The notes below the pieces were generated by a model. That model saw nothing but the letters and a program-made list of their open reading frames with translations, did not search any database and was not told where the DNA came from. The translations under genes and the position numbers were made by a program. From Cephalopachus bancanus (Eukaryota; Chordata; Mammalia; Primates; Tarsiidae), in NCBI GenBank assembly GCA_027257055.1, contig JAPVLO010000133.1, positions 1,054,001 to 1,118,000 on the forward strand: DNA of 64,000 nt. Direction: 5' to 3'. Shown here in pieces: positions 23,473 through 34,308 of the stretch; position 1 is the first letter of the stretch, and each line of letters starts with the position of its first letter.

Positions 23473-25735
23473 AGTAAGTGAATAAAGAGAGATGTGAGGA
23501 AGATAAATAGAATCCTGGGAACTTAAGAGAACATGGATGCAGAAGCAACAAAGATAGAGAAAGAGAAATGGAGCAGTAATAATCAAAAGATACAGAGAAC
23601 CTTGAGACATGAATGTCACTGAAAATAAAAGAACGAGAGAAAGGTGGAGAGAAGGATGTGCTCAGGAAAGTCAGCTCAAGCAATTAATACACATGTCAAT
23701 TAGAACACAGTCTGCAGTGTGGCCACTGGATTCATCATTTGGAAAAGTGTGCCTGACCTTAAATAAGCAGTTATGAAGATTACAAGAATTGGAAAGTGAT
23801 ACAAGAAAAGGGAATGAAAAAGCACAGCTATGGAAAAACACCAATAGGTATAGACAAAAGTCAATGAAGTGTAATTACAGAAGAAGATAGAGACATAGAC
23901 AAAGGATACCTAAAGATCTACTAAAGAAATTAAGAGAAAGCAAAAGTCCTGAAAGTAGAAAGCAGTCATTTATACTGTTGCTACCAAAAAAGTAGAGTGA
24001 TGCTGAAAATAACTCAGTGGATTTGGCAATTAGGTAGATGTTAATTATATACTGATTTATGTGATGATTTGGCTAACGTTCATTTTCTTCATTCTCTGCT
24101 ACACCACAGGAGGGTTCAGTGCTAGATTATTTTGTGTAGGATTGATGAGGCTTGAGCACAATGATAGGCAGTAGGGAAATAATTCAGTAGAAATAAAGAG
24201 AGTGAAGATAGAGAAAAGGAATGATTCGCAGAATAATACCTTGAGGTGTGAGGGAAAGATGGGATGTAGGGTACTGTGGGAGCATTGGCAGGGATATGAG
24301 GAAGGACTTTCTTTTATTGATTTCACTATTTTGAATGCCATCTTCTAGTTTTATTCAGCCTTGAGTGTCTTTTTACTAATGGGAAGAATCTTAAACAGAA
24401 CAATGTTGACTGATTGTAAAACTGGAAGCTCCAATTCATCAGATGAAAATATACATACTACAAAAATAATGTCCAATTCTCTTCCTTATTTTAAAGCTTG
24501 TATATCTTCTTAGCATGTTAGAGTCCCCTCTTTCCTCTAGCCAGGTCATTTCAACATCTTCAAAAACAAGTACACACCATAATTATGTTGGGATTTAATC
24601 TTAATGTCAGTGGGATGAATTTAAAGTTTAGAATATCAGTCATTAAGCCATTGAAAAATGTCATTCCAGTCTACCTCACTTGTTTTACAACTGAAGAAAC
24701 ATGTACTAGGATTGTGATGTTTATTTTAGGGTGGCGTACAATCATTCAGATAAACCCTAACTGCTTTTTATAAAACAAGAAAATAGAAAAAAAAAAAAAA
24801 CCTGTCAATATATGAAGTCATGATTGATTGCATCTTAGCCTTCATGCTATTCATTCTGTTATTCTTGGAATTTCCCAATTATTTTATATTTAATTCTTCT
24901 AAACATTTGGTGGTATTCTTTGTGATGAACGTATCTATACTGTTTTGACCTTGAGTTTATGAGAGAAAGTTTTACTATTTAAAAGAAACAACAGATATGA
25001 TAGACATAGTGCAGAGTAGAGAGAGTATTTGTCATTTTTAGACATGTGGATAGGAAGAGATGATGATGATTTAGCTTAACTCTTTTCAGTAGTCTTTTTC
25101 ATGTAAGTTGGCTTTTCAAAGGAATTGAAACTTCTAAAAATAATACGCTGACAGACATACTTGCCTGCAGTAGTGATCTCATTGAAAAGCTATTTAATTT
25201 GATACACAGAACTCCTCAGCATAGTCACAATCAGGCTTTTTTTGGGTTATCAATTTCCTGGTGAAATAATTGCAGTAACAGCTTAACAGTCCTTTCTTTT
25301 AGAAGAAGTAAGCATGTTTTACTAAAGTCATGTACACAGCTGTGATTTGAATGGTAATATTTATCATACATCTGCGAAGGCTGATTTTCCTGACCTTTGC
25401 TTCAGCACAATTGAGTTAAACACTCAGAGGACCGTGCTACTATATTTAAGACAATATGCATAATGGGTGTTATTTAGCTGAGTAAGATGTGGTGCCTGCT
25501 CAGTAGGTGCTCGCAACCCAGTGAGAAAGTCAGACTCACAAGTAAATAATGCTTCTGTGAGGCTAACTGAATTAAGGGGACTGGGAGAATGCTGGAAGTG
25601 AAGGGTTCCCTATGATAGTCCCTTTGTCTTGACCACCTGCTTCAAGCAGCGTTCTTGACCACCGTCAAGTAGGCAGTGATTTCATTCTGTTACATACTAT
25701 ATGGATTTCTGTGTTTCTGCTGAATATTGTTATTC
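23473..25735. other. Unique DNA, possible weak L2 patch near 25450-25640
   Basis: Purine-rich through about 24000, then AT-rich. No gene motif. A stretch around 25480-25600 has an L2-like look ('ggtgcctgctcagtaggtgc', 'agtgagaaagtcagactcac') but is not convincing. Confidence 0.4.
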
Positions 25736-25750
25736 CTGATCTTGAATCTT
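25736..25750. repeat. L1 target-site duplication, left (15 bp, one mismatch)
   Basis: CTGATCTTGAATCTT here matches CTGATCATGAATCTT at 28023-28037. The pair brackets the whole Alu plus inverted L1 block. The last eight bases (TGAATCTT) are duplicated again at 26042-26049 by the later Alu insertion. Confidence 0.82.
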
Positions 25751-26041
25751 TTTTTTTTTTTTTTGAGTTGGAGTCTCACTCTGTCGCCCAGACTGGAGTG
25801 TAGTGGCCGCTCCTGGCCACTGCAGCCTCCACCCACTGGGCTCTGGCGATCCTTCCACCTCAGGCTTCCATGTAGCCGGAATTACAGGCATGCGCTACCA
25901 TGCCTGGCTGATTTTTTGATTTACTGTAGAGATGAGGTCTCGCCAAGTTGCCCAGGTGGGTCTCAAATCCGCAGGTTCAGGCAATCCACTCACCTCAGCC
26001 TCCCAAAGCGCGGGATTACAGGCTGAGCCACCGAGCCCGGC
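25751..26041 (-). mobile_element. Young strepsirrhine Alu inserted at an L1 target repeat
   Basis: Full-length minus-strand Alu with T-tail at 25749-25764. It is flanked by TGAATCTT at 25743-25750 and 26042-26049. It lies exactly between the left target-site repeat of the L1 and the L1 A-tail, so it postdates the L1. The plus frame 25727-26026 is antisense Alu. Confidence 0.92.
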
Positions 26042-26049
26042 TGAATCTT

Positions 26050-27043
26050 TAAAAAAATATATTATTTTATTTTAAAGATGTAGGATACAATTGAGGGTTA
26101 GGTATACAAATGTTCATTATGCAGATACCCTTGTTGGTGAGGTGTTCCGCCCCTCCACTGGCAGATTCCCACTACAGCCAATCCTGCCTTCCCCCGACTC
26201 CAAGCCTGGCAGTTTCTCACTACAGTCAATCCTTTTCTTATAATATTACAATAATTGTTTAAGGTCCACTTATGAGTGAGAACATGTGATAATCAATTCT
26301 TTGTTTCTGTGATAGATCATTCATTTATTATAGACTCTAAGTCTATCCAAGTTGCTGTGAAGTTCATAATTTTGCCCTTCTTTATGGCTGCTTAGTATTC
26401 CATCATGTATATGTACCATAATTTTTATAGTCAGTCCACTTTCAATGGACAGCGTGGTTGGTTCCATGTTTTAGCTATTGTGAAAATGCTGCAATAAACA
26501 CACATGTGTGCAGATACCTTTTTCATAGAGTGATTTGAGTTCCTCCAGGTATATTCCCAGCAGGGGATTGCAGGGTCATATGGAAAGTCGATTGTTAGAT
26601 CTTTTAGGAATTACCAAACTGTTTTCCACAGAAATTACATTAATTTACACTCCCACCAACAGTGTAGAAGTGTTCCCTTTTCCCCACATCCTCTCCAGCA
26701 TCTGTTGTTTTTTGAGTTATGGATAATGGCCATCCTGACTGGAGTTAGGTGGTATCTCAGTGATGTTTTAATTTACATTTCTTTGGTGACCAGTGAGGCT
26801 GAGCTTTTTTTTTAATGTATCTGTTAACTGCTCCTAAGTCTTCTTTTGAGAAGTGTCTATTCATATCTTGTGTCCACTTTGTAATGGGACTGTTTGTTTT
26901 TTCTTCTCAGCACGTTTGAGTTCCTTGTAGATCCTAGATGTTAGGCCTTTGTTACACATACAGTTGGCAAATATTTTATCTCAGTCTGTGAGCTGTCTCC
27001 CTGCTTTCTTGATGGTTTCTTTGGCTTTGCAGAAACTTGTCAG
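26050..27043 (-). mobile_element. Twin-primed L1: 3' part (minus strand)
   Basis: Reads on the minus strand from the ORF2 'agtttctgcaaagccaaaga' block through the C-terminal region to the 3' UTR and A-tail at about 26050-26060. It meets the oppositely oriented part at GTCAG (27039-27043). Confidence 0.92.
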
Positions 27044-27569
27044 AGCAATTAGACAAGAGAAGGAAATCAGGGGTACCCGAATAGGAAAAGAGGGAGTCAA
27101 GTTACCCCTGTTTGCAGATGACATGATTCTATACCTTGAAAACTCAAGGGAATCTGTCAAAAATCTCCTTGCACTGATAAAGGACTTTGGCAAAGTCTCA
27201 GGATACAAAATAAATGTGCAAAAGACAGTTGCATTTCTATACACCAACAATAAACAAACAGAAACCCAAATAAAAGCACAATCTCATTCACAATGGCCAC
27301 AAAAAAAGAAATACATTGGCATCTTTCTAACCAGAGATGTGAAAGATCGTAACAACAAAAACTACAAAACAATGCTCAAAAAAATCAAAGATGACACAAA
27401 CAAATGGAAAAATATTCCATGCTCATGGATTGGAAGAATCATCATTGTTAAAATGTCCATTCTACTCAAGGCAATCTACATATTTAATGCAATACCCATT
27501 AAGTTACCAGCAGCATTCTTTTCAGACCTGGAAATGACAATACAGGAATTCATATGGAGATATATATGA
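26949..27569 (+). pseudogene. L1 ORF2 RT fragment created across an inversion joint
   Basis: A 206-codon frame whose first about 30 residues come from antisense L1 sequence; from [13 protein letters not shown] onward it is true ORF2p with [11 protein letters not shown] and [13 protein letters not shown]. The chimeric N-terminus is an artefact of the inversion. Not a host gene. Confidence 0.85.
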
Positions 27570-28022
27570 CCATGAATAGCCAAAAAAATTCTCAGGAACA
27601 ATAAAAAATTTTTAAAAAGCGGGAAGTATCACACTCCCAGACTTCAAACTTTATTATAAAGCTACAATAATCAAAACAGTCTAGTATTGGTACAAGAACA
27701 GGCATATAGATCAATGGAACAGGATAGAGATTCCAAAAGCAAAACCTCAATTTCCCAACCAACTCATTTTCGACAAATCCTCCACCACCAACCACTGGGG
27801 AGAGGAGAACCTATTCAGTAAATGGTGCTTCCACATGTAGAAGAATAAACCAAGACCCCTATCTATCACCCTACACAAAAATCAACCCAAAAAACGAAAA
27901 GTAAAACTTCAAACTATAAGAACCATAGAAAATGCAGGAGACACCCTCATGGAAATTTGAACTGACAACCAATTACCGATAAAAACCCCAAGCGCCCATG
28001 CCATAAGAGATAAGATAGACAA
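27039..28022 (+). mobile_element. Twin-primed L1: inverted 5' part (plus strand)
   Basis: Reads on the plus strand from 'gtcagagcaattagacaaga' (RT domain) to 'agagataagatagacaac', exactly the part of L1 that precedes the start of the 3' segment; only about 20 bp are missing between them. This is the classic 5' inversion produced by twin priming during target-primed reverse transcription. The right target repeat follows at 28023. Confidence 0.92.
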
Positions 28023-28037
28023 CTGATCATGAATCTT
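28023..28037. repeat. L1 target-site duplication, right
   Basis: CTGATCATGAATCTT; one mismatch from 25736-25750. It ends the twin-primed L1. Confidence 0.82.
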
Positions 28038-28639
28038 GACTTCATCAATTGACTGGTGAGTGGTTTGAAGGCTTCCCTTGGGTTCATGTCCTATCTCTGA
28101 ATAATCTTGCCACAGCATCTCAGGAGGAAGGTACAAACTCATTTCACCAACATGGTGGCCATAAAGAATCCTGAAAAAATTTCCCTAGAATTGCTGTGAG
28201 AAAGTATTGCTTATTATTTTTTCCCTCAATTATATAATCCTTAGAAGAAAGAGCATAGATTATCAACCTATATAGTAGATTTTCTGTGTGTTATGTGAAG
28301 AGTTACATGATTGGTGTTTATCCTCTGTGTGTTCCTGCTTCTTTGTGGTTAAAATCTCTATCTTTTGATGTTCTAGATTGAACAAAGATTTCCAGAGACT
28401 CATTAAGTCACCATAGTCAGATGCAGAAGACTGAGTAGAGCTCACTTGTAGGAAATGTCTTCTTCTGGTATACAAAAGATCTGGTCTAGAAGCACATTTT
28501 CATTTTTCTAGCATATGCCATCAAATGTTCTATATAAACTGTGGTATGACATTGTGTTAAAGAACATATATAGCATTTTGAATTAAAAAAAATAATATGA
28601 AGTAAAAAGAAAGAAAGATGAAAGAGAGAAAAAAAAGAA
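28038..28639. other. Unique DNA, no feature recognised
   Basis: About 600 bp between L1 copies. The minus frames 28142-27909 and 28475-28263 show no recognisable motif, and the first overlaps the L1 end. Confidence 0.45.
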
Positions 28640-28835
28640 CTCTATTGTTCAACATGGTGACTACAGTTAATAATGTGTTCTATTCTTAAAAGTTGCTGAG
28701 AGAGTAGATGTGTTCCTAAGTATGTAAGATAACGCATACAACGCATGCGTTAGTTAGCTCATTATTTCAGTGTATACATATTTTAAAAATGTATACAATT
28801 TGTATTTGTCAATTTAAAAAATAAATAAAAATATT
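28640..28835 (+). mobile_element. L1M 3' UTR relic
   Basis: 'acatggtgactacagttaat', 'agttgctgagagagtagatg' and the ending 'tatacaatttgtatttgtca' are the conserved 3' UTR blocks of old mammalian L1M elements, plus orientation. Confidence 0.75.
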
Positions 28836-29684
28836 AAAATGAAAAAAGGAAGGAAATAAAGGACACAAACGTATATCAAATAGGATTAATATTATTAATT
28901 AGCTCAAATATAATTGAATAATAAAATTATGCATTCTGAAAGTCAGAACTCAAAATAAAGATAATAGAAAGTAATAAATATAATATAGTATTCCAGGTCA
29001 TATGTTATAATCTATCCCATTTGGAACATTATATAGGGAATAATGATCTTACACAATTTTGTCATAAAAGTGAAAATAGTTTTAATGTGGCAAATTTTTG
29101 GATGCAAGTCTAGGGTAACAAGTACAACTGAGGGAAAGTTTTCTTAAAACAAAACTCAAATTAGAACCATGAAATAACTCAGTTTTTGTCACATTCCCTT
29201 TCTAAAAAAGACTATTATTTGAAAGCAAAATAAGAAGTACATTTATAAAATACCTTTTCATCACCAGACAAACTCCTAAAATATAGAAAATTCCAAATTA
29301 TCATCTGTGTTTGATAGAGAATTAGCCTGTCTTGAAGTTTCTAAGTCAATACATTTAGTGGAAAATTGTTATTGCTAAAGAATAAAGAAACTGAGTAATT
29401 ACAATATCCTTCATCATTTTAGCAACTGTTGGTATGATACTCTCAGTGCTCTTAGAACTTTAAGTTAGACCCCAATTGCTTACAGTAGATATCTGATCAA
29501 TTGTATACCTTATACTGACTTTCTTCCTTTTCCTGTCTTATGTTCCCATTCTCCAACAAGAGATTCTTGGGATCATCTCTCAAATGTACTTCTGTCACTC
29601 AAATTCTAGTCATAAGGTCTGCTTTTGGGACAAACCAACTTAACAGAATATTTAAAGAAAGTTTACATTTTATGTGTCAAGATA
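28836..29684. other. AT-rich spacer, no feature recognised
   Basis: A-rich directly after the L1M tail, then unique sequence without frames or repeats that I can name. Confidence 0.4.
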
Positions 29685-30241
29685 TGAGGTCTGACAATTA
29701 AATTTGCAAACTCATCCTACAAAAAGTACTACATACCTCATTGCTGAATATTACTATAGTCTTCTTCTAAATACTCCTGTTGGGAAGCTATACACTGACA
29801 CAAGTGCCTAGTCTACCCGTCAAAGCCATTTTGGAACTCTTTTACTGGAATGACCATCAGAACTATCATTGTATTACCCTTTATGTCATCAAATGTCTTC
29901 TTTCAATATTTCCTTTATCCTTGGGTAAAGAGAAAAAGTCATTGGAGGCTAGATCAGGTGAATAGGGAAGTGTTTCAGTATAGTTATCTGTAACATGTTG
30001 TCAATGCAAATGCACAGTGGCAAGTTTGCAAACTTAATTGTCAGACCTCAACAGGTAACAACAGTTCTAGTGGCCATTCCAGAAAGAGTTCCAATGTCAC
30101 TTTGCTGGGTATACTAGGTTCTGGCATCAGTGCATAACTTCCCAGCAGGAGTACCGTTTGAAGGTGACCATAGTGATATTCAGCAACAAGGTATGTAGCA
30201 CTTTTTCTAGGATGGTTCATGAACTTAACTGTCAGACCTCA
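29685..30241 (-). mobile_element. Composite mariner-derived element, copy A (557 bp)
   Basis: Outer ends are near-perfect inverted repeats (TGAGGTCTGACA at 29685 and its complement ending at 30241) flanked by TA, the mariner/Tc1 target. A third terminal repeat lies inside at 30014-30051. Read on the minus strand, the order is: an inverted copy of a mariner 3' arm (30241-30053, about 190 bp), a mariner 5' terminal repeat (30051-30014), a short core with the transposase C-terminal region (next to 'cacctgatctagcctccaat'), and the 3' arm and terminal repeat (to 29685). The two 190-bp arms are complementary along their whole length. No intact transposase frame. Copy B at 42581 has the same joints in the opposite orientation. 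Confidence 0.85.
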
Positions 30242-31345
30242 TATTGTGCAAGGAAAGACCGCAGAATAATGCAAATGAAATCTATTTTCACAATAAAACT
30301 CAAAAAGAAATTGAAGTATCAGTTAAGTTAGATTTAATTTTTATGAATATCAGGTTATCATGTCCTACTTTTTTGATGTTTGACTTGTAAATCTGGTTTT
30401 TCTATTCTTTCTTTTTCAGTAATCTCAGCTGTGGTAAAAGTCTGTATTGCTAACACTATTGCTTAAAACAAGGCAGCTGGATAATTTAATGTGACTATCA
30501 CACAGTAGGATAAACAGCAATTATCTTAAATATTCTCATTATTACATAATTCTTTAAACCACAGATAGCCTGAAAGAAAAATTAGAGCCCCCAGTTTGAA
30601 AAAGAAGGCTCAAGCATCCAAACTTAAACAGTAGAATCTATGAAATTTAGAAAGGACACATGGTCCCATAACTACCATGTATCAGGTCAACAAACAGTTT
30701 CTTCCAAGTCATTGTGGCTGGACTTGTCTAGGAGGTAGGTCAGTGAAGAGTGGGCATTTTCTTCTGTGATGTCTGGCATGTCTGTAATGAACATTGTGAG
30801 TCATCTCTACGTCCAGTGCAAAGCATTTCATCACTTGTGCCTGGCAGGTAGCTCTTCACATAAGAGAACTTGCCAGGCTCAGCTACTAATTATGAAGATC
30901 TGCCTTCAAAAGGATCAGAAGGTTAACCAGGTGTCCCTAATACATTATATATCTGTGAAAATCTTGGAGAAATACACAGATGGTTTCAACAGCTGCCTTG
31001 AGAAGGAAACATCATTTTTCAAGAGAGTAGCAATAGATTTTATTTTTCCTTAAGACTTGAAAGACATGATTTTGATTTTATTAGTTAGTACTTACTATGT
31101 TTTGGTATCTTTTTCTTAAAATTATCACAATTGTTTTTTAAACAATTGTAATTTTTTTTGCTGAAAGTCAAATGGAAGAACAGGGACTGGGTTTATACTC
31201 CTATTAAACTATAAAGAAAAGGGGAATTATAAGGAAAACAACATTATTTATGACACCTAGTAGCTGGCAATAAAGCCAGAAATTTTGGGGAGACAGGAAA
31301 CAAAGGATGTAAGACCCTATGATTACCCTTTGGGAAAATTTTTCT
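30242..31345. other. Unique DNA with a short hairpin; no gene supported
   Basis: Holds a plus frame of 95 codons (30766-31053) with no recognised domain or homologue; I do not call it a gene. A 40-nt hairpin lies at 30839-30878 and an ACAATTGT inverted repeat at about 31128-31151. Confidence 0.45.
30839..30878. other. 40-nt imperfect hairpin
   Basis: GCCTGGCA at the left pairs with TGCCAGGC at the right, and GCTCTT pairs loosely with AAGAG around a short loop. Could be a chance palindrome or the end of an old DNA transposon; too short for a typical pre-miRNA. Confidence 0.45.
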
Positions 31346-31641
31346 TTCTTTCTTTTTTGAGTCAGAGTCTCACTCTGCTGCACAGGCTGGAGCACAGTGG
31401 CACGCTCACAGTCACGGCAACCTCTACCTGCTGGGTTCAGGTGAGTCTTCTGCCTCAGCCTTCCAAGTAGCTGGAACCACAGGCATGCACCATCATGCCT
31501 GGCTAATTTTTCTTGATTTATTGTAGAAATGAAGTCTTGCCAAATTGCCCAGGCTGGTCTTGAACCTGCAGGCTCAGGCAATCCTCTCACCTCAACCTCC
31601 CAAAGTTTTTGGTTATAGACATGAGTCACTGTGCCGGGCCA
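31346..31641 (-). mobile_element. Alu, older strepsirrhine/J-like copy
   Basis: Full-length minus-strand Alu, T/C-rich tail at 31342-31357, ending 'gagtcactgtgccgggcc'. It has more CpG decay than the young Alus here. Imperfect flanks (GAAAATTTTTC at about 31334 and GAAAGTTTTTC at about 31643) fit a target duplication. The minus frame 31671-31204 is sense Alu plus flank. Confidence 0.9.
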
Positions 31642-32089
31642 GGAAAGTTTTTCAGTAAGGGTTCTTGGCATTGGGAAAATGGAACTGAGAGTCTGGAGAC
31701 ACCAAAACAGGTAGAATTTTCAGGTAATAGTAGCAGATTGGAGAGAATGGCACAAAGAAATAATTCTGGAGAGATGAGACTTCTGTTAATGTATTTATCT
31801 GAATATTGATTAGCACATGATTGTGAAGACACTATCTAAAAAAAAACTATCTGAAAGAATTGGGACCAGAATTCATATAGGACCCAGAATGCTTTCTGCT
31901 CCTGCCAGCTAGCCAGACTAGAAAATCTCAAGGTTTTCAGGGCATTGGATAGAATAGGTAGGAAAATCTGGCTTCAATAGATTAAGCACTGTTTGTCACA
32001 CCTAAAACAACTTAAAAGCAAAACCCAAAAGGAAGAAACTGTTTCCAAGTAATTTGCCATCTAAGAATAATGTTCAAGAATTTTTCTAA
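31642..32089. other. Unique DNA, no feature recognised
   Basis: No repeat or gene signature found. Confidence 0.4.
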
Positions 32090-33603
32090 TAACACATAAT
32101 GTTTATCACTCAGCAAAGAGAAATTTACAGTGCCTAGCATTCAACAATTAACAAACATGCAAAGAAGCAGAAAAAGATGACCCATAATTATAAGAAAAAT
32201 AAATAAATAAAAACGAACCCAGGACTAACACAATCCTTACTTTCTATTCCACATATTCAAAAAGGTTAGTAAGGGCATAGGAGATATAAACAAGACCCCC
32301 CCCAATACTTATAAAACACTGAAAACTACAATGTATGAGATGAAAAATAAACTGCATGGGATTAATGATAGAGTAGATCTTTTAGAAAACAGAACTGTGG
32401 TCTTGACAATATGGAAAGATACACAGAGGGAAAAGAAGATGGAAACAAATGAATAGAGCATCAGTGAACTGTGGAACAACTTCAAGAGACTTAAAATATA
32501 TATCCTTGGTGGGAGAGGGATAAACATTATCTGAAGAAATAATGACTGAACATTTTCCAAATATAATAGCTATGAACACACAGATCCAAGAATTTCAACA
32601 AACACCAAGCATAAGTAACATGGAGAAAAATATACCAAGAAACATGACAATCAAATTTCAAAAATCTTAAAAAGCAGCCAGATGACAACTGTTGCATACA
32701 GAAAACAAAGACAAGTGTGGCAATATACTTCTCACCAAAAGAAAACATGCTTAAGTATTGCATTAAAATACTTAAAGAAAAGTACCTTAAGGTAGTATAA
32801 GTATTTAAGTAACTTAAGTACATAATCAGTACTAAATGTCGGTATTTAAACAGAATATCAGTTCTTAAGCACTTAAGATACATTATGAAAACTTTTTTGA
32901 ATAAAAATTCTAGGCAAAGTGAATCTCCTTGCAAAAATAAAAGTAAAATAATGACACATTTAAAATTACAAAAGCTAAAATAATTCATCATTAGCAGATT
33001 TGCACTACTAGAAATTTTAAAGGAGGTCTTTCAGGAGAAATAAAATGACAACTGGAAATAATCTTCTCCACAAAGAAATAAAGAGCACTGGAAATGATAA
33101 CAACATTGGTAAATACAAAATATAGTCTTTATTATTAAAATTCATCACAATAATTTGTATAAACAAAAATAATAACAATGAAATATGTGATTTATAACAA
33201 ATGTGCAATCAAAATAAAGACAATAGAACACTGGCTTGGAAGAGAAAATGGAAATTTATTATTGTATGATTCTTACACTTCATGTAAAGTGGCATAATCA
33301 TTTCAAGGTAGACAGTGAATATTTTAAAATATATACTATAAGCCATAAAGCAACCACTCAAGTAATAGAAAAATAATTGCAGATAAAATGCAATTATAGA
33401 AACTATTCAATTAATTCAAAAGAAAGCAAAAATAAAAAATAAAAAAATGAGTACAGAACAAATGAAATGGTAAATAAAGAAAACAAATATAAAGATGTTA
33501 AATTAAAATCTAACCAATCACTAATCACATTAAATGTGAATAATTTAAAAATTATTACTGAGAGACCCAAGAGATTAAAAAAAAAAACCTCAAAAAAGAA
33601 CTA
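32090..33603 (+). mobile_element. Old L1M, ORF1/ORF2 5' region (part 1)
   Basis: 'cagatccaagaatttcaaca', 'ggagaaaaatataccaagaa', 'atcttaaaaagcagccagat' and 'aattcatcattagcagattt' are plus-strand landmarks of old L1M ORF1/5' region. It continues after the LTR at 34190 and, after another L1 insertion, at 37180. No open frame. Confidence 0.72.
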
Positions 33604-33837
33604 TTACTATATGAATTCTGCAACTGCTGCTAGCAGTGTGTGAATGTTAAGCAATAAGCCCCTTCTGGACATTCCTTTGCTTAAATTGTGGTAGCCTCTG
33701 TGGCGTCTCTCTCCTGGTAAACTCGGTGTTGTTTCAAACCTCCTGCCTGCTTGCTAAACCTAGCTTATCTGGCATTCCATTCCGCCCGTTTGGCAGTTAC
33801 TTGTCTATCACACGTAACTAAGCCTGAGCCCGTGCAA

Positions 33838-33995
33838 ATCAAACTCGAATCAACCAATCAAAGTCTTTGTAACTGCATCATATAGTTTTTATCCAATCCT
33901 GTGTGCACAAGTTTGTATCAAACTTGAATCAACCAATCAAAGTCTTTGTAACTACGTCATATAGTTTTTATCCAATCCTGTGTGCACAAGTTTGT
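33838..33995. repeat. Tandem 79-bp repeat in LTR U3
   Basis: Units 33838-33916 and 33917-33995 differ at only a few bases (actcgaatc/acttgaatc, ctgcatc/ctacgtc). Each holds two CCAAT-type motifs (AACCAATCAAAG and TATCCAATCC), so the U3 enhancer/promoter is doubled. Confidence 0.93.
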
Positions 33996-34023
33996 AAAGC
34001 CACCCCACCCCTTCAGAATTATG

Positions 34024-34030
34024 TATAAAA
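34024..34030 (+). promoter_or_regulatory. LTR TATA box
   Basis: TATAAAA follows the repeated CCAAT boxes and lies about 25 bp before the likely R start, the normal retroviral core-promoter geometry. Confidence 0.7.
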
Positions 34031-34110
34031 GGTGCGTGTTAGCCTGGGTTGGGTCTCTCGTCCCTGAAGCTGCTGTGTTGGCTTCATACGTGAGCCCAGA
34101 CTCGAGCCTG

Positions 34111-34116
34111 AATAAA
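34111..34116 (+). terminator. LTR polyadenylation signal
   Basis: AATAAA about 60 bp downstream of the inferred R start, then GT-rich sequence ('ctcgtgtgttt'), as expected at an R/U5 border. Confidence 0.65.
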
Positions 34117-34189
34117 GACCCTCGTGTGTTTGCATCGGAGCTGGCTTTTTGGTGGTCTCTTGGATTTTGAATTTTGGGTTTAACATTAC

Positions 34190-34295
34190 AAAAATTACAG
34201 ATAAGATAAAAAATTTTAAGTATAAAAATGCAAATAGGTAGAAATAGGACTAAAAGCAAAAATACCATATTAAAAGAATTCAAAGAACTATATTA
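34190..34295 (+). mobile_element. Old L1M, part 2
   Basis: Short continuation of the L1M between the LTR and the Alu; A-rich plus-strand endonuclease-region sequence ('aataggactaaaagcaaaaa'). Confidence 0.6.
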
Positions 34296-34308
34296 ATATT
34301 AGATAGAG

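Larger units (their letters stand above)
33608..34185 (+). mobile_element. Class I (gammaretrovirus-like) solo LTR
   Basis: A GC-richer island inside an AT-rich L1M. Features in order: U3 with a tandem 79-bp repeat carrying CCAAT motifs, TATA box TATAAAA at 34024-34030, a likely R start near 'gggtctctcg' (about 34051), poly(A) signal AATAAA at 34111-34116, and a U5 ending TTTAACA at 34185. The left boundary is uncertain: TTAC occurs at 33604-33607 and 34186-34189 and may be a 4-bp target duplication, but then the 5' end is not a clean TG. No internal viral sequence flanks it, so it is a solo LTR. The class is inferred from LTR layout, not from a consensus match. Confidence 0.8.

Noticed and set aside
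29685..30241. Flip of the core between the two composite mariner copies
   Set aside because: At first the core seemed inverted between copies, but on their own sense strands both copies have the same order; only the whole element is inverted.
30766..31053. 95-codon frame in unique DNA
   Set aside because: No recognised domain, no codon or splice support; chance length in a 64-kb window.
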